A stretch of DNA of 64,000 nucleotides from Penelope pileata. Lineage: Eukaryota > Chordata > Aves > Galliformes > Cracidae. Under the pieces are notes generated by a model. The model did no database searches. It saw only the letters and a list, made by a program, of their open reading frames with translations, and was not told where the DNA came from. This document shows positions 54,401 through 64,000 of the stretch, in pieces (position 1 is the stretch's first letter; each line of letters begins with the position of its first letter). The stretch spans positions 192,002 through 256,001 of the forward strand of contig WBMW01003269.1 of the NCBI GenBank assembly GCA_013396635.1. The letters run 5' to 3'. Made by a program: the position numbers and the translations under genes.

Positions 54401-54984
54401 GAGGTCTGCTCTGTGCATACCGAGTGTCCACCTGGGTCAAAGGGAAACTTCATTGACAAATATGTATCAGAGTTCCTAAGTAGAGAAACTTTATTAATAT
54501 GTATCTTGAACCACATGGGAAAAAGGATTGCCATTCTCGGAGAGCAACCTCACCAATATCAAAGAACACTGAAGCAAAGTCTGAAACAAAACAAAACAAG
54601 AAATACAAACACTTGGGAATTCCTCAGAGAACAGAGTCTGTGACCAGAGCAAATATCATCTCTTGGGGAAGGTGGCTTGGCCTGAGGCAGTTTGAGAAGC
54701 ATAATTACAAAACTCCTGTGTGAAATGACGACAGAGATGAATGAGATTATCAACTCAAAGATTTCAATGCCAAAAGAAAACTAGAAGATTATGAAAATCA
54801 ATCTGCTGCATCAAAAACTGAGCCAGTCAGATATTTCAATGCTCTTTAACCTTTTCATAACCCACGGACGAAAGCAGAAGGACTAGGCTGTTTCAAATAA
54901 ATGTCCACCATCTCACAAAGCAAAACTCATCAGAAAGTTTGTCTGGTTTTATTGTTGTTGTCCAGAAATCAGAGAAAATTGCCA

Positions 54985-55022
54985 GAAAAAGAAAAAAAGA
55001 AAAAGAAAAAGAGAGAGAGAGA
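54985..55022. repeat. Purine-only tract ending in (GA)n
   Basis: A-rich purine stretch (GAAAAAGAAAAAAAGAAAAA type) that becomes GAGAGAGAGAGA. It lies about 450 nt downstream, in transcript sense, of the candidate 42-nt exon, where it would read as a pyrimidine tract. Confidence 0.85.
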
Positions 55023-55465
55023 TTGAACCAGTCAGCCTGAATATTGGTTCAGACAGTCACCAGTTTGACCCAGCCAGGATATCCTGAATTACTACAGAAA
55101 AGAAAATGTGGAACTTCCCTCCACCAAACAAGATGATCAGAGCCCTCTTTTTGGAAGGCCTTCCGTATCCCAAACCCATCATGGTTTAAGATAGAGTCAA
55201 AAAATCACCTTACAGATGCCTTACAGATGAGATGCAAGATGTCACAAGTGCTCCACAACACTAGAGGGTCATGTCCTTTGTATTAGCTTACTGTACCTGC
55301 AAGCACTCACTAATGCAAAAGGCAAAGACAGTATTATAAATCTTAACAATTGTTTTAAGGAAGGAATCTAAACTACCTATGACTTCTTAAAAACAGAAAA
55401 CGTGCATCTCCCTAGACAGTGTGATACACAGCCGAATCTATAAGTTTTTCAAAAGATGATCTCAC

Positions 55466-55507
55466 CTGGTTCCACAATCCGTGGAGTAGGACAATCATCA
55501 AGAGACT
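55466..55507 (-). other. STAU2: Candidate 5' non-coding exon of STAU2 (42 nt)
   Basis: The minus strand reads CTTATTGTTGCAG, then 42 nt, then GAACCAG/GTGAGATC, with a near-consensus donor and a usable acceptor. Both splice signals point in the direction of STAU2 transcription, 8.7 kb upstream of the first coding exon. The exon has no in-frame link to the MAQVK start, because that exon carries an in-frame TAG before its ATG. If used, it would therefore be 5'UTR. It contains one ATG. Recognition rests on splice signals only; I did not match it to a known transcript. Confidence 0.4.
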
Positions 55508-58500
55508 CTGCAACAATAAGTAAGCTGAATTTTCAAGGCTACCTCAAAATTTATCCATACAGAATATGTCAGAATGGCTCAAGGGGATAACTAATTAATT
55601 TAACGACTCCACAAATTGTGAACCCAGATGCCGAATTTCAGTAAAAACTGAAATTATTCTAAGTTTTGTTTGTTTTTTATTTTCTGGAATAGGTCATTCA
55701 AGTGAACTATTTACATATTCGACTGAGATTAAAATAAAGGTTTACACTGAAATGGTTATTGGCTGCCATTGCGTTTAGAGGTCATCACACCATCTTACTA
55801 AAGATGATGGGCAGGTAAACCGCAATTGCCTTAGGTTAAACAAAAATGAGTGACTAAGCATTTTCATTAAGAAAAAATAGCTGAAAAGAAGGGCAGCCTA
55901 AGCCACTAGTTTAACAATCAATCATCGGCTTAAAAGTGCAGAAGGAGATTAAGTCGATGAAAAAACATGACTCAGACTTGACATGCTGTCACTACAGAAC
56001 TGCTCGCAAAGTTGTAACTGGGTCCTTATGTATATCAGCATCTAAGCTGAATTCCTTCGAAGACTCTAGCTTCTTATTCAATTATTATTAAAAAAAATAA
56101 TCTGATATTTCTAAAAGCTGTTTTTTTCTTTTTCCCCCACTTTGTGCTGACAACTAGTAGTTTTATTCCTAACATCTCAAGTAAGCTTTGATTGACTTCA
56201 AATTACAAAATATTCCAAGATTATTCTAAGTAAAACATTCCTGCAACTCTTATTTTGTTCTGAAACACACAAAAATTACTTTTTCAGTAAAAGCTTACTC
56301 TCTGACTAAAAATTGCATATGGAGTTCAGAAAATGATCTAGGTTTTCCTTGGCTGACTATGACGAGCTACTACTCTGATCATTTCACGTAACACAGTTTA
56401 GTGAAACAGCAGAAACATGACTTTTTCTTCACAAAAAGTTACAGCCCTTCCTACCAGCCCTCCTCACACCATCATCAATCCCCTATCGTAACAGCTCCAA
56501 GATCTTCAGAGAAGGATGTGTCAGTGGACAAAGTGGCAGATGTTATGCTTTACTGACCAAAGAAGATAGAATTTTGGTTTATGTGCCCTTTTTTTAATTA
56601 TTATTATTATTCTCCACAAGTGTATTTAAACAAAAAGAGCATTTCACAGCCAAAGTGGTGAATTTCCCACTTTAAGTCTCAGGCAGCTTCCAAAAAGCTG
56701 CAGCTCCCAGATGCAGTCTGAGTGAAATTGCCACCTCCTGTTCATGAATCACTCCTGGAGTTCCCCCTTTTCTCGGCTCTCCCATATCCATGTTTTGTGA
56801 TGCCTGGACATGAATTCAATGCAGCTTAAAAGACCAGCTCCCTGTTTGCCAGAGGTCAGAACGGGAACACTGCTGGATGGAGGATATCTTGTCAAATCAG
56901 GAGCTCTGCAGCAAGTCCAGGCAAAGAGCCTTCCTCCTATCTCACATGCAGCTCTCATTAGTTGATCAATAAAAGCAAAATAATTACTGAGTACTGGATT
57001 GGCTGCACCAAGTTCTCTGGCTCAAGATCTACGTTTTCAACTGGAGGAAAGTTTAGAGTTGTTGGGTTTGGGGGCAAAGTCATGAACTGTTGCAAAACCC
57101 ATGACAGAGGCCTGGCTCAATAACAATGAAAACAAAGAGTGAAAAAATTAGGAAGTGGACAGATTCTATGTAGCCAATACTGACTCCGTGATACTAGCCC
57201 TAGGCTCCAGCAAACCTGATGGGAAGAGACACGTGCCTGCAAGAGTCTCGGGGAAAGCCAAAGGGAACAGAGCTAACTGCTCCAACCACATGCAGCAAGC
57301 AGCTATCAATACAGACTCTTCAAGCATCCTGAGAATGCAAAGTCATCAGCAACAACTCAGCACAGTGCATGAGTATAGCAATGGCTTGTTGATTCCTTAT
57401 AGCAAAACCACGCTTTGGGGAGAAATTATGAAGTGGTGTGATGAAAAACTACTTATCTCCAGAAGAAGGTGCAGATTACAGAGGACTTTGGCAATCCTGG
57501 AAGGTGAAAAAATCCCAGTGGTATGCTTACAGATCCTTCCAGCTGATATGTTAGCAGAGGCAGAAAACACTGAAGGTTTTAAAAACCGCTGCCTGTATGA
57601 TCAGTGAGAAGCTAAACATTAAAAACTTGCTGAATACTGAGCACACACATTCCAGCACAGCAGAGACTACATGCATCTGGCAGGATGGCAAGAGGTTAAT
57701 CTCTATAGCTGGATCAGTGAGGAGGATGTTAAACTAACAACAAACAGCAGAAAAGAGGCTAGTAAAAAGAGATTTGGTTCAAGTGGAACACACTGTGAGC
57801 ACACAGAATCAGCATGACAAAAGCAGGAGACTTTTTCCTCCAAGTGCTTATGTACTAATGATTAGGCATACCAAGCAGGATCTATTACAAGACAGCAAAC
57901 AAGAGATCTCAATCCATGCAGCTGATGATTCAAAACAACTTTCCACAGGCTGGAGAAAGTTACAAGAGTAACCATTACAGAAAAAAACAATGTAACCTGA
58001 AACACCAAATTAAAAATTTGAATTTAAGTACACAGATAAAGAGTCAGAAACAAATCAAAGGACAATCTTGGCTAAAGCGCAACCTGATTAAGTGGCAACA
58101 TGAAAAGATTCAAAATAAAAGGTAACAGCACCTGCAACTGAGTGACAATGAAAAAGAAGTTTGCACACAGGAGGAATGCCAAAACTGCTAGCAACACTAC
58201 AGGCCCACAACTGAATGGACAGATGGATTGTGCTCTGAGCTTCACTTCTAAGTGGTGAGAAAGACGTTCCTTTATGGCCCAGGAGTCCTGAAAGCACAGT
58301 AACTCCAGCAGCGTAAAGTTAGCTTTTGTGAATCAGGAATCACTCTAAACCAGAGCAAAAGAAAAACTTGCTTTTGAACTTTCGGGGAGCTAGCACTCCT
58401 TTCCTGAGCTATGAGTCCTATTCCTTACCTTCAAAATCAAATAAAAAACACTTCAAAAGGGAAGAAGGGCCCACTTTGCTAAGGTCTCCAAGAGAACATA

Positions 58501-58985
58501 TGCTTTTTGGATACATACATATGTGTCTGACAATGTCTTACCTCCTGACAACGAGAATGCTCCTCAGTAACAAAGGGAAGGAGTACTCTCAGCCCCCAAA
58601 CAATCAGCATCAAAGCTGTGATGCGCCAAAAGCAGTTTTGGTAGATGTGCCAGGTCTGAGCCATAGAGCACAGGTTTGCGATCCAACAATAACAGCAGAG
58701 ACATTCAAATTTGAAAAGCAGAATGGGCCCTGCAACTATAATTTCCTCGTGGCTGAACAAGTTCAATCACAGTGCTCTGCCTTGGCCTATCTTTCTGAGG
58801 GCCTCCTGTGATAGTGAAATGAAGACGAAAATACATGAACAGAATTAAAAACTTGGCTGCCAAAACTGGAGACATGAGGAAGCTGAGAATGACCTGGGCC
58901 ATTAGGTATAGCAGTTTGAGAGAAACTACATCTCCCTTGCTCCTGATGGCTGAGGTGCACAATTTACCTTTGCTCAGACAAGAGA

Positions 58986-59147
58986 GAGACCGACCCTCAC
59001 CTCACCACCGCCTCCTTTCGGGCAGTTGTAGAGTGGTAAGCTCTCCCTTGAGCCTCCTCTTCTCCAGACTGAACAATCCCAGTTCCCTCAGCTGCTCCCC
59101 ATAGGACTTGTGCTCCAGACCCCTCACCAGCTTCCTTGCCCTTTGCT
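58986..59147 (-). mobile_element. CR1 LINE internal fragment
   Basis: The plus strand has GAGCCTCCTCTTCTCCAGAC, CAGTTCCCTCAGCTGCTCCC and CAGACCCCTCACCAGCTTCC, the familiar reverse complement of the end of CR1 ORF2. On the minus strand it still reads ELGLFSLEKRRLKGE. It lacks the 3' tail, so it is a partial or interrupted copy. Confidence 0.88.
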
Positions 59148-62100
59148 ATCATTTGCAACAATAGCAAAGACAGCTACTCCTTAATGTAACAGCCGCATGA
59201 AAAAGGGCCTCCAAAGCACCTGCCCCTTACTGCTACCAATCGCAGTAACACCTGGAACAGCTGGTTTTCAGGAGAGCCTTGTAATACAACAGCTGGAGAA
59301 AACGGATGGACAAGTTCTTCTACTGGAACCTGTCAAATAAGTATGATTGCCTTTAAGTCCACATCCAGAATGTCCTTGTGAACGACTGCTCCATCAGTCC
59401 CTGGAAATGGGATCCAGTTCTTGCACCCTCAATGACTTTTCAGTTGCTTAATGCTTTGCATGAGTAATGAAGACAATCAAATTGAAGTGAAGAAAAGTGT
59501 GGGCTGTTCTCCCTTCTGAAGAGGTCAAAGCTTGCATCTAACTTTATGGATTCAGCCAAGAGAGTTTAATGATAGTCTCTCAGAAAGCAGGGTGGGCTTC
59601 ATCTGCCTCCTGATCCAGGACAAGTTCTCATCCCCTTTCATGAAGGGCTGACAGCCTTAACTGCAGTACAGACACAGAGAGAACACCTATCTCGTACAAG
59701 ACTGCTAAGTCTGCAGGACTGAGTTACAGACAGAAGAGTTTTCACGAAAACCTCTCTGGAGTCATTCCCAACACTTACAAAGATTCTCAGCCTTTCAAAA
59801 GTTACAAAAGAACGTCTCTTGGGTATATATTCTTCTCTTAAGCACAATACAACACTGGCAACGTCCATCTGAGGAACACTGTCACCACAGATGAAAGACA
59901 GCTCAAAGCAGGTCAGTTTAAGTACTATCCAAAACACAAGACTGAAACCAAAAGCAGAGAAAACATTCACCACAGTCTGGAAAGGAAAAAGTCCTGCAAG
60001 TTAGCATTCCAGGATGGAAGAGCGGTCAGAAGGAGGAAAAAAGTTTAAAAAAAAAAAAAAAAAAAAAGGTGATTATGTAACAGGAGCTTTTGGATTTTTT
60101 ATTGTCTAACACTGCCAGAACTCCTACAGATATTATTTTAGTTCTTTATTCCTCTCAGTGCAACTGGATATGCTATAAACTGACCCAACATTGCTCTGTA
60201 TCAACTCTGCAATTTCACCTTGAGAACAGTGTATCTTAACTTCTTTGCTTCAAAAGCTTTCAGTTGTATGGATGTGTCACAAGTAAGAATTTCTCCTTTC
60301 CAAAAATATCAGATAAACCAGTTACTTATTTGAACAACTTCAGTTACTGACATCACTCTACATGTTTAGCATATTGAAATTTCTTATATTGTCTAACACT
60401 ATTTAATTGGGTCTATTGTACAAAAACCTGAAAACAATGAAAGAAAAAAAACCCTAAGAATAGCAATAAATGCAAAAATGAGGTTTCTTGCCTCTTACAG
60501 AACTCTTCTTGTTCCCACAGATGATCTGTTTCACTGTGAGAAGAGTCTCTAGAAAATCCAGTCTCCTACCCTCAAAAACGTTCCCTGCAGCCAGGAGGCA
60601 AACAGCACCAGCTCCCTGCTCCTCAAAGCTGGCCAGCAGAGAAACTGGGAGCACGATCAATATCAGTACAACCCTTCAGATATTTTCAAGAGAAGATGAA
60701 ACTGTAAACACATCCTTTGAGTGTGGGCACTGCAGCAAACATCTTACCAAGCTGTCTTCTTCTACAAACTAAGGGCAGTGAGATAACCCATATGCACCAT
60801 ATGACTTAGCCACTGGCTGTCTCCGGGGTCATCCTTGAACACCATCTGAAATCTGTGCCCAAATGCTGACTTCTAATTAGTCTGAAAAGAATCCCCTGCT
60901 ATCTTTTCAGCGATGACTAAATTAGATCATGGGGAAAGAGAACTATAGTGGAGTCACAAAATTAAACATTTTCTATGCAAAAAAAAAAAAATGCCTGATT
61001 TTATTTGATAAAGCATCAATAAATTTGTTATATACTAGCCATGTACTATACAGAAGCGTAGTTGATTACACCAAAACAAAAGACATGGTGTGACACAGGT
61101 GTGACACCATAACACTGGAGTGTGGATCTCACTACCGGGAAAGGTTCCAGCTACCACCAGCTTAAAAACAAAACAGTTGCTGTCGAGGTGAAGCATGAAG
61201 CAGCCCTGCCAGCTGCAGACATACTTGTGACTTCAGTACTACATTACCAGAGATGGTTTTTCAAAACTCATTTTTAGGTGAGAAGTTATGACAAGCCTTT
61301 CCCAGAACAAGGCATGGCAGGCCATCTCAGCTTTTTCCTGAACTCTTGCTCTTCTAACACAAACACACTTTGGATAATGCTGATCGTGACTGTTCCCTGA
61401 CAATGAGCAGAGCTGAGCAATCTCCAAGAGCAGAGCCCTTGGTTTCCATTAGATATTAAACATTATATAGGGGTTCTGCTTCTCCTCTTCCCAGGGTTTG
61501 CCACACACTCCCACCACCTCTGCTCCCCCCACATTTACACCACAGATCCTCTCTTTCCTGAGCAAAACCACGCACCCTGTTCCCTGCCCTGCCTGCTTCG
61601 CAGCACCCCAGTTTGATGCCTTGTACACCCCTCCACCAAACGGAACCCCTGAACGGCTGCTTTAGGTACCACAGCAGCAGGCAAGAGACAGCAAGTTGGG
61701 GAAGGAAGGGTGTCCAGGTCAGGACCCCCAGGGCCCTCACACAGCCCTGATCCTCACACAGGTGTGATCCCAGCAGAAGGGGGCTGGGAAGCGTGAGCAC
61801 CAAAGGGCTCTCCTGCATGGATTCCAGTTCCAACACCCACAGCAGTTTTAGGAAAGCATCCTCCTCCTTACTCTCTCTTTTGGGAAGAGAGGAAAACCAG
61901 GCACTGTTGTGAGAAGTATGGACTGTGGGGCAATCCAAAGATCAGAGAGGCAAAACAATCAGTTCTGGTAGAAGGCAGGCCTAGCTCTTATCTGAGCGAG
62001 CTCCTTGCTGCTGACAGGAAATCAACGCAGCCAAGGAAGGAAAAGTGAAGCTTTGGTGGCTTATTAACAGAAGTTGTGTTCTTACAGTCACCCTATAAAT

Positions 62101-63358
62101 TGTGGGTTTAGGTCCTCTCCCACCACATCCACATGGCCCACATGAGGAAGCAGACACTTGGTTCTCCAAGTGGATAAAATCTATGCAGACGTCTACAGAT
62201 ACGTGTGAAGTAAACACACACAAAAACTAGCACTAAATGCCACACACCTTATAAGGCTGTTCACACAATATTACAATAGGATGCGTTTCCAAGGATCAGA
62301 CACCATCGATCCAAGCGTTTCTCTTCTTTCCGAGGACGGGCAGCTCAATAGCCATGTGCTGCAGGCAGGTCAAAGCATACAGACAGAGCACGACAGGTGC
62401 AGCCTTCCCAGTGGCTGGAGGAACGGCCCTGGTAGCGCAGACCTGCTCCGCTGCACTGCCTAACCTTCCCAAGGTCACTGCGTGGCACCTCGCAACCCAA
62501 AGATGCAGCATCCAACCCTGCCCAGCTCCACCAACGCCCGCCAGGATGTCAGTGGAGCTGTGTTTATAAACCTCTGTGGGAGACTCAGCCCCAGTATTTG
62601 CCCCCGAGGAAGGGGCTGATTGAGTTAATTGCTTATTTAAACTCAGTCAAGTCATTAAAACACCTCTGACAAAGTTTTCCTGCGTGAAAAATGAGGGAGC
62701 TCTTTTACAAACCACTTTCACAGCTTGGGACTGAAGATTATTCAAATTCATTATTACTTTGACATTATTCTTGCGGGAGGAGGCAAAACTGGCAAAGAGA
62801 CACTTGAAGACTTTGGCCTCCAATCTGCAGCCTGAACTGAACCCAAACTGGATGGATTCTGCCAAAACTGAGCAAAATCACCAAGAAGTTCCTTCAAGCA
62901 AAGGAAATCTGAACTACGCTCTCCCCTCACAAACCATGACTGAGCTCCCAGCCAAGAGCACTGGGAGTCTGAGTGAATGCAGAGAGCAGGCATCACCTCT
63001 CCAGGAGCTTTTCTGGGTCAAAGCTGAGGTTCCATGACTGGAAGTCAGTGCTGGGAACCTTACACTGCTGCTGGCTTTTCAGCAAAAGGGCTTCATTCAG
63101 GGAGCTGTCAGACCTGGCACTGCTTACAGGCAGCAATGTCACAACAACAAAGCCTGTGCAGAACCTCCCTGTGTTCGGAAAATGGCTTAAACGCTCCAGT
63201 ATCGTTACACGGGTGCAGATTCTGAACCCAGAGTTCCTACACAGCTCGGGAGAGCTTTATTCCTGCGCAGCAGTAGTGTTGGTGAGACACAGAGCAACGC
63301 GTGTGAGTACAGGAGTGCAATGCAACCCCACCCAGTTACAGTGGGGCAATGGCCTTAC

Positions 63359-64000
63359 CCGTGCCCCACAACGCTGCGGCAATCTGCACCCGCTCCTCCA
63401 CGCAGCTGCCGAGGCATGGAGAGCAGCAGTAGGGCCTTTCCACTCGCTTCTCCACGCAACAAAACTTTGCAGTACCACAACAGCTGCACAGCGGTTGTTC
63501 TGCTCATGGCCTGGAGCCCCGGTATGTGGAGGGACAGCTTGCCAGCCTCAGTGAGGGCACCGCGGGCTGCAAGGGCAGCACCTGAGCTGCGGGGTCTGTG
63601 CCTCAGAAGCCCCGTCCAGGCCTCGGAATGAGCCTTCCTTGCCCGGAGCGCAGGGAGGCCTCAGCCCATCGGGCAGACGCGTGCCTCTCCTCCTCCCGCT
63701 TCGAGGACAGCCCGAAGCCCTCGTACTAGGGACCCACTCCCCCGCCTCATGGAAGGAAGGCTGACATCCATTTTGGGCACGCGACAGCGCAGCGCTGCTG
63801 CGAAGTTCAGGACCCCGTCCCCGTTCGGGTGAGGAGCCCGGCAGGAAGCCTCCCCGCCGGGCTGCCAAAGCCCGAGGAACTGCTGAACCCGCTTCGTTCC
63901 CCAGCGGGCCGAGCGGCACCCTGGGCCGCGGAGGGGCCGGCACCCGGCTCCCAGCTCCGCCGCAGCCCCGCCGGGCCGAGCCCGAGCAGCAGCCTGGCAG
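63359..64000 (-). promoter_or_regulatory. CpG-rich region, likely STAU2 promoter and first-exon area (continues past window)
   Basis: Base composition changes sharply near the right edge. CG dinucleotides are scattered from about 63.24 kb and dense from about 63.55 kb to 64.0 kb, against AT-rich, CpG-poor sequence to the left. A CpG island upstream of a broadly expressed gene is the usual vertebrate promoter. A minus-strand donor (GGGGCACGG/GTAAGG, last exon base 63359) could end a first exon starting inside or beyond the island. The transcription start cannot be placed from sequence, and no TATA box is claimed. Confidence 0.5.

Larger units (their letters stand above)
46789..63358 (-). other. 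STAU2: Upstream STAU2 intronic / 5' non-coding region
   Basis: This non-coding stretch between the first coding exon and the CpG-rich edge contains the two candidate 5' exons, the CR1 fragment at 59.0 kb, TA/CA and GA simple repeats and a 21-nt A tract (60047-60067). From about 61.5 kb the GC content rises. Reading frames up to 193 codons exist, but none resembles a protein I know or sits between convincing splice sites. Confidence 0.6.

Noticed and set aside
57155..57607. 150-codon plus-strand open frame
   Set aside because: Hydrophilic translation without a recognisable family. The surrounding AT-rich sequence has several comparable chance frames, and no promoter or splice context was seen.
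58368..58811. 147-codon plus-strand open frame
   Set aside because: No protein similarity recognised; an overlapping minus-strand frame is also open. Likely chance.
61456..61938. 160-codon minus-strand open frame
   Set aside because: No recognisable domain, no supporting splice sites and no codon pattern distinct from the flanks; treated as chance.
62973..63554. 193-codon plus-strand open frame
   Set aside because: It lies in the GC-rich shoulder of the CpG island, where stops are rare. No domain, signal or known protein is recognisable, and overlapping frames on both strands are open too.
63548..63943. 131-codon minus-strand open frame in the CpG island
   Set aside because: The Arg/Pro/Gly-rich composition follows from the GC content. 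It has no similarity I recognise and is more likely promoter or 5'UTR sequence.
1..64000. CRISPR array, operons or a microbial defence system
   Set aside because: No spaced direct repeats, no dense co-directional reading frames and no ribosome-binding sites. The window is vertebrate intron and exon sequence.

Overview
The window is vertebrate nuclear DNA, most likely from a bird. It is AT-rich with long introns and canonical GT-AG splicing. Its recognisable interspersed repeats are CR1-type LINE fragments, the typical avian and reptilian retroelement, and no mammalian Alu or L1 sequence was noticed. The species cannot be fixed from the sequence alone.

The one protein-coding gene I can support is STAU2 (double-stranded RNA-binding protein Staufen homolog 2), on the minus strand. 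Nine coding exons can be read directly: 46581-46788, 45392-45522, 40891-41050, 38574-38709, 15561-15720, 11195-11302, 5172-5384, 3375-3512 and 17-148. Their phases join without any frameshift into 459 residues. This covers an N-terminal extension, dsRBD1, dsRBD2, dsRBD3, a basic linker with a likely nuclear localisation signal, and dsRBD4. The C-terminal part and the 3'UTR lie beyond position 1 and are not in this window.

Upstream of the first coding exon (about 46.8-64 kb) is non-coding sequence that probably holds the 5' non-coding exons. Two candidates have good splice signals: 55466-55507 (better) and 47667-47724 (weaker). The right edge, from about 63.2 kb and densest after 63.55 kb, is GC- and CpG-rich. 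It looks like the CpG-island promoter and first-exon region, continuing past the end of the window.

The introns hold CR1 fragments (about 3.15, 10.37, 17.4 and 20.4 kb; another lies upstream at 59.0 kb), a possible old LTR relic (about 11.58-12.24 kb), an unclassified GC-richer block (about 18.0-19.05 kb), several simple repeats and roughly 20-nt A or T tracts, a 28-base N gap inside an A tract, and one single ambiguous base. I found no tRNA, rRNA, CRISPR array, operon or microbial system, and no clear undescribed system. The points most worth a second look concern transcript structure: the alternative N-terminus, the candidate 5' exons, and a run of frame-neutral exons.
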